A stretch of 39,699 nt of DNA from Candidatus Marinimicrobia bacterium CG08_land_8_20_14_0_20_45_22 (GTDB taxonomy: Bacteria; Fidelibacterota; UBA2242), in the NCBI GenBank assembly GCA_002774355.1, contig PEYN01000125.1:1-39699 (forward strand), given 5' to 3'. Shown here in pieces: positions 1 to 9,463 of this stretch. Below the pieces are notes generated by a model, which was not told the DNA's origin, made no database searches, and saw nothing but the letters and a program-made list of their open reading frames with translations. The first letter of the stretch is position 1, and each line of letters begins with the position of its first letter. A program made the translations under genes and the position numbers.

Positions 1-2
1 AT

Positions 3-95
3 CTCCTAACTTCCGTAATAATTACTGAGTTACCTGCTTTACTTGTCCAAATCGCAAAACGAAAATGGGAGAAATATTTGTGTTATTTGCGCTGA
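3..95 (+). CDS. 3' end of an unidentified gene (partial)
   Basis: The third frame is open from the window edge to a TGA at 93-95 and encodes about 30 residues (LLTSVIITELPALLVQ, then a basic stretch AKRKWEK). The hydrophobic segment followed by basic residues resembles the C-terminus of a membrane or envelope protein, but no family can be named from so little. It would overlap the start of the next gene by 16 to 31 bases, as tightly coupled genes often do. The sequence upstream of this window would decide whether it is real. Confidence 0.3.
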   Translation, partial: LLTSVIITELPALLVQIAKRKWEKYLCYLR

Positions 96-2629
96 TTATC
101 ATCATGATTTCAACATTTGTAAGTTCACTGGGTTTTACAGAGTTGGCAAGGCGATTTGCTATTCGCCACAATATCGGTGATCTTCCGAATCCACGGAAAG
201 TTCACAAGGAATTTGTTCCATATCTGGGTGGATTGGGAATTCTCGGTGCGGTAATAGTCGGCACGATTATTTCCATATTTCTCGCACCGGAAATTGCCGG
301 TCCTGTTCCCTATAAATATCTATTCCTTGGAATTGCCTGTACGTTTATTACTTTTATTGGGCTTATTGACGATCTGAAAGGACTTAAATTCTCTGTTAAA
401 TTTTATTGTCAGATCGCGGCGGCACTCTTGGTCGTCATCGGCGGATACAATGTTGAATCGATTTATCTTCCTGTGTTCGGGACTATTTCGTTAGGTCTTT
501 TCTCATATGTATTTACCTTGTTGTGGATTATTTTTATTACAAACGCCATGAATTTATTAGATGGATTGGATGGATTGGCATCCGGTGTGGCAACCATCAT
601 TTTTACGACGTTTGCGATCATTGCGCTTCATGGCGGACGAACGCTCGTCGCCCTTATCAATATCATTCTCATTATGTCGAATCTCGGATTCTTACGATTC
701 AATCTTCATCCGGCGAAAATTTTCATGGGCGACACAGGTTCATTATTTCTGGGATTTGCCATCTCTGTCATTTCGCTGGAAATCGGACGAATGGGTGATA
801 CAAACAGTTTGAATCTCATCGTTCCATTAGTGATTATGACGCTGCCGGTTCTGGATACAACTGTTTCTTTTTTCAGGCGCGCCAGTAAACATATGCATCC
901 TTTCATGGCTGATAAAGAACATATTCATCACCGATTAATGTCAATCGGATTTACACATGAGAACGCCGTCAAGGTTATTTATGTTTTTAGCATCATTTCA
1001 GGGCTTATGGGGATTTCTTTCATTTTCCTGAACGATGTAGGGATATGGACGGTTCTACTGATCGGCTTCATCCTTTGCGTATTACTTATCCGACGACTCG
1101 GATACGTTGAAATCGAAAAGAACCTGATTGTCGTCAATGAAGGAGAAAAAAACGGCAACGGCAAGTTGAATGGATTGGTAAACGGAAATGGCGTAGCCAA
1201 TAACAAGTTCATCCCATTCGAGACGTCTGATTTTGTCCAGGGAATTTTATTCATTTTATCGGATGCGATCTTTGCTATTTTGGCGTTCGTTGCAGTCTAT
1301 TTTATTTGGATCGCTCCTCAAACGTTTTCTTTTCAAGCGCTTTTGTCTGATGATCTTCCTCTGTTAATTACTTGGTCAGTTCTTTTTTGGACACTGGCGC
1401 TCGGCATGAATGATTTATACAAAATAGAATGGGATACTTCCCGTATTGATGAGATTTTCACAGTACTAAAGGCAGTTATTATTGGAATTATTTTACTATT
1501 TTTAGTGAGTTTTGAAATTCCGGCGCCGTTTACACTTTCTCGGAGAATTCTTCTTCTTTATGGATTCTTTTTAGTTGGTGGATTAAGTCTGGGACGTTTG
1601 TTGTTAATTACCACTCTAAAGAACAAAGAAGTTCTTGGCTTTAAAAAACGCCCGACATTCATTGTTGGCGCATCCAGCAAAGCGATCAACGTTGTCAAGA
1701 AAATCAAAAGCGTTCCCGAACTGAAGTTCAACATCGTCGGTTATATTGATAATCACGCCAATGGGAATATCGGAAAAGTGATGGAAGGCATCCCGATCAT
1801 CGGCGCCTATGAAAATATTCCCGATCTTATCAAGACATACCGGATCAAAGAAGTGATTATCGCGCTGGATGGTGAAGATCAGGATATGATTATGGACATG
1901 ATCGCGCTATTTAGTCAGTATAAAGTGTCCATTAAACTTCTTCCGGATTTTTATAACCTGCTCTCCGGATTCAAGACGAGTCACATTTACGGCGTTTCTC
2001 TACTACGTTTTTTTAGTTCCAATATGAAAACTTGGGAATGGTTGCTGAAAAGGTTAATTGATATATTCGCTTCGTTATTGATTCTGATCGTCTTTTTACC
2101 GATTTGGATCATTGTTGGCATCATCATCATTCTCGATTCGCCGGGGCCTGTTTTCTACAAACAGAAGCGAGTTGGGAAAAATAAATTGGAGTATGAAGTC
2201 ATTAAATTTCGTTCAATGGTACAAAATGCCGAAGAGGAATCCGGTCCGAAGTGGGCAGAAAAAGATGATCCTCGTGTAACGCGAGTTGGTCGGTTCTTAC
2301 GAAAAATCGGTTTGGACGAGATTCCGCAGTTCGTCAACGTTTTATTCGGCGAGATGAGCATCGTCGGGCCACGTCCGGAACGGCTTTATTTTGTGGACGA
2401 ACTTGAAAAGACGATTCATTTTTATTCTCGGAGATTAATCGTCAAACCCGGCATCACCGGCTGGGCGCAGATCAAATATAAATATGACGAGACGATTGAC
2501 GATGTTCGAGAAAAACTCCGGTACGATTTATATTACATCGAAAACATGTCGGTTTTGCTGGATTTGAAAATTATTGCTCAGACGCTTCTCGTCGGATTGA
2601 GGAAGAAACATCAGGCGATTCACATCTGA
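80..2629 (+). CDS. Fusion of a WecA/MraY-type polytopic phosphoglycosyl transferase with a WbaP/WcaJ-type sugar transferase
   Basis: Both halves belong to families that move a sugar-1-phosphate from a nucleotide sugar onto undecaprenyl phosphate, the first step of O-antigen, capsule or exopolysaccharide synthesis at the inner membrane. Residues about 1-340 form a multi-spanning WecA/TagO-like domain with the DD pair (97-98), NAMNLLDGLDG (from 155), MGDTGS (Asp218) and HIHH (281-284). A Gly/Asn-rich linker (about 356-376) follows. Next come four or so membrane segments, a CoA_binding_3-like domain (about 525-640), and a bacterial sugar transferase domain (about 655-849) with PGPVFYKQKR, the catalytic Asp-Glu pair in GLDEIPQ (746-747), GPRPER and KPGITGWAQ. 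Both active sites look intact. GTG at 80 is chosen because GGGAG at 67-71 sits 8 bases upstream; ATG at 65 has no such site. The usual enzymes are separate proteins of about 350 and 460 aa. Which sugar each half uses cannot be seen. Confidence 0.9.
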   Translation: MLFALIIIMISTFVSSLGFTELARRFAIRHNIGDLPNPRKVHKEFVPYLGGLGILGAVIVGTIISIFLAPEIAGPVPYKYLFLGIACTFITFIGLIDDLKGLKFSVKFYCQIAAALLVVIGGYNVESIYLPVFGTISLGLFSYVFTLLWIIFITNAMNLLDGLDGLASGVATIIFTTFAIIALHGGRTLVALINIILIMSNLGFLRFNLHPAKIFMGDTGSLFLGFAISVISLEIGRMGDTNSLNLIVPLVIMTLPVLDTTVSFFRRASKHMHPFMADKEHIHHRLMSIGFTHENAVKVIYVFSIISGLMGISFIFLNDVGIWTVLLIGFILCVLLIRRLGYVEIEKNLIVVNEGEKNGNGKLNGLVNGNGVANNKFIPFETSDFVQGILFILSDAIFAILAFVAVYFIWIAPQTFSFQALLSDDLPLLITWSVLFWTLALGMNDLYKIEWDTSRIDEIFTVLKAVIIGIILLFLVSFEIPAPFTLSRRILLLYGFFLVGGLSLGRLLLITTLKNKEVLGFKKRPTFIVGASSKAINVVKKIKSVPELKFNIVGYIDNHANGNIGKVMEGIPIIGAYENIPDLIKTYRIKEVIIALDGEDQDMIMDMIALFSQYKVSIKLLPDFYNLLSGFKTSHIYGVSLLRFFSSNMKTWEWLLKRLIDIFASLLILIVFLPIWIIVGIIIILDSPGPVFYKQKRVGKNKLEYEVIKFRSMVQNAEEESGPKWAEKDDPRVTRVGRFLRKIGLDEIPQFVNVLFGEMSIVGPRPERLYFVDELEKTIHFYSRRLIVKPGITGWAQIKYKYDETIDDVREKLRYDLYYIENMSVLLDLKIIAQTLLVGLRKKHQAIHI

Positions 2630-2720
2630 GATTTTTTCAAAAATTCGCATCAGCCTAAAATTTCATCTACTTTAAAACAGAAATAATATTTATTTTACGT
2701 CATCTTTGATAGGAGAATTT

Positions 2721-4001
2721 GTGTTAGATATTAAACAAATCAGATTAGAGCCGGAAAAATATAGAAAAGGTCTGAGCGCCAAAGGTGCTGAGGGGAAACT
2801 TGACGAACTATTAACTCTTGATACTGAGCGTCGGAGCTACGTTTCTGAGGTTGATCAGCTCAAAGGACTTCGTAACCGCGTGACTGAAGAGATCGCGGCA
2901 TTAAAGAAAGCCAGACAATCAGCCGACGACAAAATTATAGAAATGAGACGGGTGGGCGAACAAATTAAAAAACTCGATGACAAGATCAAGGAAATTGAAG
3001 ATAAATTGACGAACATCGTCATCATTCTGCCAAATATTCCCCACGAATCGGTCAAAATTGGTCGTTCTCCCGATGAAAATGAGGTTGTCAAATTCTGGGG
3101 TGAAAAACCGACCTACGATTTCCCGTTGAAAGATCATCTGGAAATTGGTGATTCGCTGGGAATCATCGATTTTCACCGTTCCTCGAAGATTTCTGGGGCG
3201 GGTTTCCCGATGTATGTCGGCGCTGGCGCGAAGTTGGAGCGTTCGATTATTAATTTCATGCTGGATTTTCACACGGAAAAACATGGTTATAAAGAAATCT
3301 TCCCGCCGTTTTTGGTGAATCGTGACTCGGCATTTGGAACCGGCCAACTTCCTAAATTGGAGGAAGATATGTACCACACCAGTGAAGATGATCTTTTTCT
3401 TATCCCAACAGCTGAAGTGCCGGTGACGAATATTCATCGGGATGAAATTTTGCAAGAAAATAAACTGCCGATCAAATATGCCGCTTATTCTGGCTGTTTC
3501 CGACGGGAAGCCGGTTCGTACGGCAAAGACACACGCGGACTTTCCCGCGTTCATCAGTTCAACAAAGTTGAAATGGTTCGCTTTACGACGCCGGAGTCGT
3601 CGTATATCGCGCATGAAGAACTTTTGCGGGATGCAGAAGAGATTCTTCAGGCGTTGAAACTGCATTACCGCGTCGTTTTGCTCTGCTCGGGCGATATGAG
3701 TTTTGCGGCGGCGAAATGCTACGACATTGAGGTTTGGGCGCCCGCTTCGCAAAAATATTTTGAGGTGTCCAGCATCAGCAATTTCGAAGATTTTCAGGCC
3801 AGAAGAGCTAACATTCGTTACCGGAAAAATTCTGACGGAAAAGTCGGTTATGTTCATACTTTGAACGGCTCGGGAGTTGCGACGCCGCGCCTGATGATTG
3901 CTCTTCTGGAAACTTACCAGACGGACGAAGGGAAAGTTATCGTCCCCGAAGCGCTCCAACCCTATACTGGTTTTTCATTGATTAATGGCGAAAACGGATG
4001 A
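2721..4001 (+). CDS. serS: Seryl-tRNA synthetase
   Basis: Charges tRNA-Ser with serine in the cytoplasm. The 426-residue length is normal. The N-terminal 110 residues form the two-helix coiled-coil tRNA-binding arm, rich in Lys/Glu. The class II catalytic core shows motif 2 (CFRREAGSYGKDTRGL followed by RVHQF) and motif 3 (NGSGVATPRLMIALLE). The GTG at 2721 is taken as the start: it gives the family-typical N-terminus (M)LDIKQIR and has AGGAG at 2711-2715. The in-frame TTG at 2706 has no ribosome binding site. Its stop overlaps the next gene's start (ATGA), so it heads a translationally coupled cluster running to 7197. Confidence 0.97.
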   Translation: MLDIKQIRLEPEKYRKGLSAKGAEGKLDELLTLDTERRSYVSEVDQLKGLRNRVTEEIAALKKARQSADDKIIEMRRVGEQIKKLDDKIKEIEDKLTNIVIILPNIPHESVKIGRSPDENEVVKFWGEKPTYDFPLKDHLEIGDSLGIIDFHRSSKISGAGFPMYVGAGAKLERSIINFMLDFHTEKHGYKEIFPPFLVNRDSAFGTGQLPKLEEDMYHTSEDDLFLIPTAEVPVTNIHRDEILQENKLPIKYAAYSGCFRREAGSYGKDTRGLSRVHQFNKVEMVRFTTPESSYIAHEELLRDAEEILQALKLHYRVVLLCSGDMSFAAAKCYDIEVWAPASQKYFEVSSISNFEDFQARRANIRYRKNSDGKVGYVHTLNGSGVATPRLMIALLETYQTDEGKVIVPEALQPYTGFSLINGENG

Positions 4002-4651
4002 CTAATTCAGAACTTCAAAAGTTGATGATCGCCGTTGGAAAGCGAATGTATGAGAAAGGATTTGTTCTAGCGACGGACGGCAATATTAGCGTCCGAACTA
4101 ATAACGGGATTCTAATTACTTGTACTGGAGTTTGTAAAGGCGATATGGAGACTCGCAATCTTGTAAATATTTTACAAGATGGTCAAATCATCGGGGAATG
4201 CAAACCTTCATCTGAGTTTCGAATGCATGTTGAAATTTATCGTACACGACCGGACATCAAAGCAATTGTCCATGCACATCCATCTTATTCGACTGCATTT
4301 GCCGTCGTAGGAAAAGCGTTGATGGAATTTGTTCTCCCTGAAATTATCCTAACATTAGGGAAAATACCGCTGGTTTCATATCGAACTCCGGGCACTCAGC
4401 AATTTGCCGAATCCGTTGCCGAAGCGTTCGTGATATTCGACGCGGCGATTTTAGAAAATCATGGAGTCGTCGCTGGCGGGAGCGATCTCTGGGATGCTTA
4501 TTACAAATTGGAACGAATCGAACATGCGGCTAAGGTTTTGACAATCGCGAATTCTTTAGGCAAAATCAGACAACTGTCGGAAACCGAGATTTCCGAATTG
4601 GTTCAATTTGCTTCGAATTCATCTAAACTCGAACAAATGATTCGTTGGTGA
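3998..4651 (+). CDS. Class II aldolase (L-fuculose-1-phosphate aldolase-like)
   Basis: A zinc-dependent class II aldolase/adducin-family protein of 217 aa, close to the length of E. coli FucA (215). The catalytic and metal positions match FucA numbering: Glu73 (SSEFRMH), His92 and His94 (HAHP), and His155 (ENHG). Such enzymes cleave fuculose-, rhamnulose- or ribulose-phosphates to dihydroxyacetone phosphate plus an aldehyde; some family members instead act on methylthioribulose phosphate or as decarboxylases. No fucose or rhamnose catabolic genes are nearby, so the substrate is uncertain. The neighbours suggest housekeeping carbon or envelope-sugar metabolism. The start codon overlaps the serS stop by four bases. 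Confidence 0.85.
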   Translation: MTNSELQKLMIAVGKRMYEKGFVLATDGNISVRTNNGILITCTGVCKGDMETRNLVNILQDGQIIGECKPSSEFRMHVEIYRTRPDIKAIVHAHPSYSTAFAVVGKALMEFVLPEIILTLGKIPLVSYRTPGTQQFAESVAEAFVIFDAAILENHGVVAGGSDLWDAYYKLERIEHAAKVLTIANSLGKIRQLSETEISELVQFASNSSKLEQMIRW

Positions 4652-4669
4652 ATCGAAAGGAAAATCAGT

Positions 4670-5380
4670 ATGGGTAATTTTCTGAAGACAACAACGATTT
4701 TAGTTCTAACGGTCATTTTAGGACTTCTGTCATTGATTGCATTTCCGCTAAATGTAGAAATTGTTCGGTTTTGGGCGAGGTTGATTCTGAAAGTATCTGG
4801 AGTCAAACTAAAGATATCTGGCGTTGAGAAACTCAATCCAGGGCAACCGGTAATTTATATTGCAAATCATGAAAGCGCTCTTGATATTCCGGTGGCTCTG
4901 GCGGCGTTGCCCAAATCATTTTGCTTCATGGCTAAAAAAGAGCTGTTTTGGATTCCAGTGGTTGGCTGGGTGCTGTTTTTAGGCGGACATATTCGGATTG
5001 ATCGGCAAAATCCGCAAAAAGCTTTTGAGATGATTAACCGAAAGGCTATAAAAATCGTACGAAAAGGACATAGCATTTTAGTCAGTCCGGAAGGCACTCG
5101 AAGTCCGGACGGAAAGATCGGAAAATTTAAGAGAGGCGGATTCAGATTATCTGAGAAACTGGATGTTCCAATCGTTCCCGTTATGCTTTTGGGAACGCGT
5201 TACTGCGTCGCTAAAAAAGCGTTGAAAATCTTGCCCGGAATCGTTGAGGTCACGATCGATTCTCCGATAAGAGTGTCGGATTTTTCTGAACTTGACCGAT
5301 GTATCGATAGCATCCGGGACCGAATGATCAAGCGAAAATTGGCTTTTGAAACTCAAAGAATGGAGAAGTCAGACGCTTAA
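4670..5380 (+). CDS. plsC: 1-acyl-sn-glycerol-3-phosphate acyltransferase
   Basis: Adds the second acyl chain to lysophosphatidic acid in phospholipid synthesis at the inner membrane. The 236-residue protein starts with a hydrophobic segment (about 7-27) and has the acyltransferase motif NHESALD (His67, Asp72) and the substrate motif EGTRS (Glu141-Arg144), in the usual order and spacing. GAAAGGA lies just upstream of ATG 4670. It is 18 bases after the aldolase gene and overlaps the following DUF2851 gene by 35 bases. Related acyltransferases for lysolipids or lipid A cannot be fully excluded. Confidence 0.92.
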   Translation: MGNFLKTTTILVLTVILGLLSLIAFPLNVEIVRFWARLILKVSGVKLKISGVEKLNPGQPVIYIANHESALDIPVALAALPKSFCFMAKKELFWIPVVGWVLFLGGHIRIDRQNPQKAFEMINRKAIKIVRKGHSILVSPEGTRSPDGKIGKFKRGGFRLSEKLDVPIVPVMLLGTRYCVAKKALKILPGIVEVTIDSPIRVSDFSELDRCIDSIRDRMIKRKLAFETQRMEKSDA

Positions 5381-6731
5381 CTGTATTACCAGCCGTGTTT
5401 GCGAAACGAATCCTTTATTAAATCGAAACGAGAAGTCGCTTTACACATGCTGGTTGAAACAATCGTTTTCGCAATCCGGATTGACGACAGTCGATTCCCG
5501 TAAGATCAGTATTGTCTCGCCGGGTAAACGAAACGATTCAGAAGGGCCAGATTTCTCCGATGCGCTAATCATGATAAACGGAGAATTCCTTCACGGGAAT
5601 GTCGAAATTCACATTCGAAGCACCGATTGGTATCTTCATAAACATCATACTGATCCCGTATATGATTCCGTCATTTTGCACGTCGTTTCGGTTGCAGACA
5701 CCGGGCGACCGATCCTGACCTCATCGGGGAAGACAGTGCCGACGTTGGTTTTGCCTACTCCATTTGCCATGATCGAGGAACGACCGTTCTTGTGTGAAAA
5801 ATGGAAGTCTGTTGATTGGACGGCGTTTGTTGATACGATGAATAATTATGCCAAGATTCGATTCCAGCGTAAATGTCAATCGGTGCAATCTGACTTACTG
5901 GTGATCGATCCGGAGCCGTATTTTTATCTTTCTTTGCTCGATGTTCTCGGATTTAGCAAAAACCGCGAATCCTTTCGAATACTTGCCGAAAAACTTCCCA
6001 TCACTCGCATTTATCAGATTCTTGGCGATGCGAAATCGGAGAACCGTTTGGTCACACTGGAAAGTTTGTTGTATGGGACATCTGGCTTTCTTGGAATCGG
6101 TGAATGGCCAACTTTGGTTACCGATGCCGAATACATTTCAGGACTGCGTCGGATCTGGAAAGAATTGAAACGGCGATATGCGATAAAATCCATACCAAAC
6201 CTTTCATGGCATTTTGCGGGGATCCGACCGGCTAATCATCCGACACGTCGCCTTGCCGCTCTCGCCCAGATTTTGATGAAATTTTTTCCGAAATATCCGG
6301 GACAGGCATGGATCAATCAAATTTCCGGACATGCGGATTTTGATGAAATTCGCCGCTGGGCTTCGAACTGTTTTCAACAGCCGGAAGGTTTATGGAAAAA
6401 TCATCTGCTTTTCTCTTCTCCGGGCGGGAATTTACTGATCGGCGACAGGCGTCTCATGGATTTGTTCAGCAATTTACTGCTACCGTTTGCCTGGGCAATT
6501 GGCTCTGTGTTGCACGATTTGTCACTGGCGCAGCGGGCGACCGATTTAGCTAAGTGCGTTCCACCCGGTGAAATTTCCGCCAATATTGAAAAAATGATTA
6601 CCCGATTATCTATTGAGAAAAAGAAATTAAATAACAATTATTTGATTCAAGGCGTACTTGAGTATACGCGACGATTCTGCGATCTGAACCTGTGTGAACT
6701 TTGTATGTTGGAGAAATATGCTGTGCGATAG
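5346..6731 (+). CDS. DUF2851 family protein of unknown function
   Basis: A 461-residue cytoplasmic protein recognised by the family's conserved N-terminal block: ISIVSPGKRN, then EGPDFSDALI, GNVEIHIRSTDW and the HVV strand (roughly residues 52-115). DUF2851 proteins are widespread in Bacteroidota and related phyla and have no established function; conserved acidic and His residues hint at a nuclease-like or metal-binding fold, but that is inference. The start is a TTG inside plsC without a visible ribosome binding site. No later in-frame ATG or GTG precedes the conserved block, so translation is probably coupled to plsC. It overlaps rfaE2 by 14 bases. Confidence 0.8.
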   Translation: MKLKEWRSQTLNCITSRVCETNPLLNRNEKSLYTCWLKQSFSQSGLTTVDSRKISIVSPGKRNDSEGPDFSDALIMINGEFLHGNVEIHIRSTDWYLHKHHTDPVYDSVILHVVSVADTGRPILTSSGKTVPTLVLPTPFAMIEERPFLCEKWKSVDWTAFVDTMNNYAKIRFQRKCQSVQSDLLVIDPEPYFYLSLLDVLGFSKNRESFRILAEKLPITRIYQILGDAKSENRLVTLESLLYGTSGFLGIGEWPTLVTDAEYISGLRRIWKELKRRYAIKSIPNLSWHFAGIRPANHPTRRLAALAQILMKFFPKYPGQAWINQISGHADFDEIRRWASNCFQQPEGLWKNHLLFSSPGGNLLIGDRRLMDLFSNLLLPFAWAIGSVLHDLSLAQRATDLAKCVPPGEISANIEKMITRLSIEKKKLNNNYLIQGVLEYTRRFCDLNLCELCMLEKYAVR

Positions 6732-7197
6732 AAAAATTTTGACTCGAACCGAAGCCGTTGCACGAACAACCGTATTGAAAAAAGATGGCAAAATCATTGT
6801 GTTTACGAATGGCTGTTTCGATATTTTACATGTCGGACACATTGACCTGTTGGAAAAAGCGAAGTCGCGTGGAGATGTATTAATCGTTGGCTTGAATTCG
6901 GATGAATCAGTCAGATGTCTGAAGGGAGAGAAACGGCCGATCAATTCTGAAAAAGATCGAGCGGAAGTGTTGGCGGCGCTGGAATCTGTTGACTTTGTCG
7001 TCATATTTCCGGAGGACACACCCGCGGAGATAATTGCTGAAATCAGACCGCAGATTTTAGTCAAAGGCGGTGATTATCACATCGGAAATATTGTTGGAAG
7101 AGAGACTGTTGAATCCGACGGTGGGCGTGTTGTCGTCATTCCTTTGTACGAGGGAAAATCCACGACGGGATTGATCGAAAAAATAAAAGAAATGTGA
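6718..7197 (+). CDS. rfaE2: D-glycero-beta-D-manno-heptose 1-phosphate adenylyltransferase (HldE C-domain/RfaE2)
   Basis: A stand-alone nucleotidyltransferase of 159 aa matching the C-terminal domain of HldE. It activates heptose-1-phosphate to ADP-heptose for the lipopolysaccharide inner core. Visible motifs are FTNGCFDILHVGH (HxGH at 38-41) and the C-terminal STTGLIEKI segment. ATG 6718 is chosen because GGAG at 6710-6713 precedes it; the upstream TTG at 6694 would add eight non-conserved residues. The kinase half (RfaE1) is not in the window. Together with plsC and the glycosyltransferase fusion upstream, it places this end of the window in envelope biogenesis. The same fold is used by glycerol-3-phosphate cytidylyltransferase, but the NGCFD and STTGL context favours RfaE2. 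Confidence 0.88.
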   Translation: MLCDRKILTRTEAVARTTVLKKDGKIIVFTNGCFDILHVGHIDLLEKAKSRGDVLIVGLNSDESVRCLKGEKRPINSEKDRAEVLAALESVDFVVIFPEDTPAEIIAEIRPQILVKGGDYHIGNIVGRETVESDGGRVVVIPLYEGKSTTGLIEKIKEM

Positions 7198-7289
7198 ATT
7201 GTAACTTGATTATCATATGTATAAGGTCTAACTTTCAACTCGATACTTGAAGTAGTTGACTAAACTCATTGAATAGAAAGAATGAACAA

Positions 7290-8915
7290 ATGAGAGTGAT
7301 TATTATTTTCCTTTTTACCAGCATGTTGGCTTTTTCCCAAACTAAATCCACAGCACCTACAGACAATAATTCCAAAAATATCATAACATCGACCGTTAAT
7401 TCTTCAAACGATAAAGAAGATTCTGAAAATCAGGAAGATTTGTTCGACCTACTCTTTTCTGATGCAAAATCGTTTTACGTCGAAGCTCTGATTTCCGGAT
7501 TTTACCGCGACACAACGGAAGTCAAATATTGTTTTGATAGGACATTTGAGATTGTTGCCGAAATCAGTGAACTTGATATATTGACACCGCCGCAAAGCGA
7601 CGAACTAACCCGATTCTGTGAAAAACTCACCTTTGATTATCAAAATCAATTTTCATATCTGAACGGTGATACAGGGACGACCGGTGTGGCGTTTATTAGA
7701 AATTACATCAGCGAAAAGGTTATTGATACCGTTAAAGTTGGCGAAGACGATTTGGTCGTTCTGGACGACCGTCCGGGTCATTTACCGATCGTCAGTTCCA
7801 AGAAAATTGACCGGATCGTCAGTTATCTCTCTGGCAGTCAGAGAAGACATTTTCAAAGTTTTCTGGACAACGCTGGATTGTACAAAGACCTCATGTTGCC
7901 GATCATCCGGGAATACGGTTTGCCGGAAGAATTATTTTATTTAGCGCTCATTGAAAGCGGATTTAATACGTCAGCCTACTCGTATGCTCACGCGGCAGGC
8001 CCATGGCAGTTTATCGCCGGAACCGGCGCCCGATATGGGCTTAAACGGAATTGGTGGGTTGATGAACGTCGGGATCCGATCAAATCGACAGAAGCCGCCG
8101 CTCATTATCTCAAAGACCTGTATTCACAGTTCGATGATTGGTTTTTAGCGATGGCGGCCTACAATTGTGGCGAAATGAATGTCTGGCGAGCGATTCGCTT
8201 GGAAGGGACCCGCGATTTCTGGAAGCTGAAAATATTGCCCAGGCAGACGCGCGATTATATTCCGACCTTTATGGCTGGCATCATCATCGCCCAGAATCCT
8301 GAAAAATTCGGCTTTACAAACACACCGAAAGACACATGGAAATGGGAAGAGGTCGTTGTCGATCGTTCCTATGAATTCGAACGTATCTCCAAAGTAGCGG
8401 ACGTTCCCGTTCCTGTGCTTAAGCAATTCAATCCTGAATTGAGAAGATGGGTTACGCCGCCCGATGTGGAAAGTTATGTGCTTCGCGTTCCCGTCACTAA
8501 ATCGCAGGGACTTTTGGAAAAACTGCATGAACTTCCACCTGCGGAACAACCCAAACCGGAGTGGCAAACACATCGTGTTAAGAAAGGTCAGACGCTCCAT
8601 TTTATCGCGAACCGATACGGCACCACAGTTTCAGCTTTAATCGCGGTAAATAACATTACCAATAAAAATCAACTCCGTGTTGGCCAAACTATTCGAATTC
8701 CTACCGATAAATATTATGCGCCGCTAAAATATAAAGCGACTGCATCCACTCAAAGTAAAATTACTTATGTGGTCAAAAGAGGCGATACTCTGACCAAAAT
8801 TGCGAGTCGATACAATGTAACCATTGCTAAAATTTGCACTTGGAATCATTTTTCGACTAAAAAAGCGATCTATCCGGGTCAGAAGATCGTGATTTACAGA
8901 CAATCAAATAGTTAA
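7290..8915 (+). CDS. mltD: Membrane-bound lytic murein transglycosylase (MltD-like) with LysM repeats
   Basis: Exported peptidoglycan-cleaving enzyme, 541 aa. A signal peptide (MRVIIIFLFTSMLAFSQ) leads into a Ser/Thr/Asn/Glu-rich stretch to about residue 50. The SLT domain (about 195-320) has the catalytic Glu222 in ALIESGF, AGPWQF and the AAYNCGE motif. Two C-terminal LysM domains (about 427-470 and 492-536) bind glycan; a weaker LysM-like stretch may lie at 358-401. ATG 7290 gives the signal peptide directly; the in-frame TTG at 7269 would add seven polar residues. No lipobox cysteine is present, so unlike E. coli MltD it is probably not a lipoprotein. It is the first gene after a 92-base gap, so a promoter probably lies in 7198-7289. 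Confidence 0.92.
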   Translation: MRVIIIFLFTSMLAFSQTKSTAPTDNNSKNIITSTVNSSNDKEDSENQEDLFDLLFSDAKSFYVEALISGFYRDTTEVKYCFDRTFEIVAEISELDILTPPQSDELTRFCEKLTFDYQNQFSYLNGDTGTTGVAFIRNYISEKVIDTVKVGEDDLVVLDDRPGHLPIVSSKKIDRIVSYLSGSQRRHFQSFLDNAGLYKDLMLPIIREYGLPEELFYLALIESGFNTSAYSYAHAAGPWQFIAGTGARYGLKRNWWVDERRDPIKSTEAAAHYLKDLYSQFDDWFLAMAAYNCGEMNVWRAIRLEGTRDFWKLKILPRQTRDYIPTFMAGIIIAQNPEKFGFTNTPKDTWKWEEVVVDRSYEFERISKVADVPVPVLKQFNPELRRWVTPPDVESYVLRVPVTKSQGLLEKLHELPPAEQPKPEWQTHRVKKGQTLHFIANRYGTTVSALIAVNNITNKNQLRVGQTIRIPTDKYYAPLKYKATASTQSKITYVVKRGDTLTKIASRYNVTIAKICTWNHFSTKKAIYPGQKIVIYRQSNS

Positions 8916-8920
8916 AAGTT

Positions 8921-9460
8921 TTGAAAAAATCCGACAGAATCATTTCGGTTATTGTTCTTTCGGTTCTGACATTTCTATTTATTGTACTTTCCACGGTGGG
9001 TTTGAGCAACAAATCCGTAAGATCATCTCGAAGAGGTGGCAATTTGGTCGCAGTTGTCGAACTGAGAGGAATGATTCTAACTTCTGAAAAATTCATCGAA
9101 GAGTTACAGAAATTTGCCGAACGGCGTGATGTTCTCGGAATCGTTCTGCACATCAATTCGCCCGATGGCGACGTTACCGTTTCACAAGAAATATATTCGG
9201 CTGTGAAGCGAGTGCGGGATTCAGGAAAACCGGTTGTCGCTTCTATCGGATCCGCTGGCGCTTCAGGTGCGTATCTCGTCGCTTTGGACGCTAATAAAAT
9301 CATTGCCAATCCCGGAAGCATTGGTGTAATCATTGATTTTCCCGTTGTCGTGAACTTGATGAAGAAACTCGGCATCGAGATGAAAGTTGTAAAAAGCGGT
9401 GAGTACAAAGATGTCGGGTTGCCATTTAAGGAGTTGGGTGAATCGATCGCGATCATCTAA
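8921..9460 (+). pseudogene. sppA: SppA-type signal peptide peptidase, N-terminal part of a frameshifted gene
   Basis: Encodes an N-terminal membrane anchor (about residues 7-28) and most of an S49 protease domain. It includes the nucleophile-serine segment SIGSAGASGAY and the lysine-bearing VKSGEYKDVG, as in short 36-kDa-type SppA enzymes that degrade cleaved signal peptides in the membrane. The frame runs into TAA at 9458-9460. The expected continuation (DRDHLKNVVDN, then QSQFVDVVVNERH) is present, but one frame over from about 9445, so a base appears to have been lost near 9444. The TTG start follows the mltD stop by five bases. With the fragment at 9464-9784 it makes one gene. Confidence 0.82.
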
Positions 9461-9463
9461 AAA

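Noticed and set aside
2919-3959. 346-codon open frame on the minus strand across serS
   Set aside because: It lies wholly opposite a clear seryl-tRNA synthetase, has no recognisable domain, and its composition is that expected of an antisense shadow.
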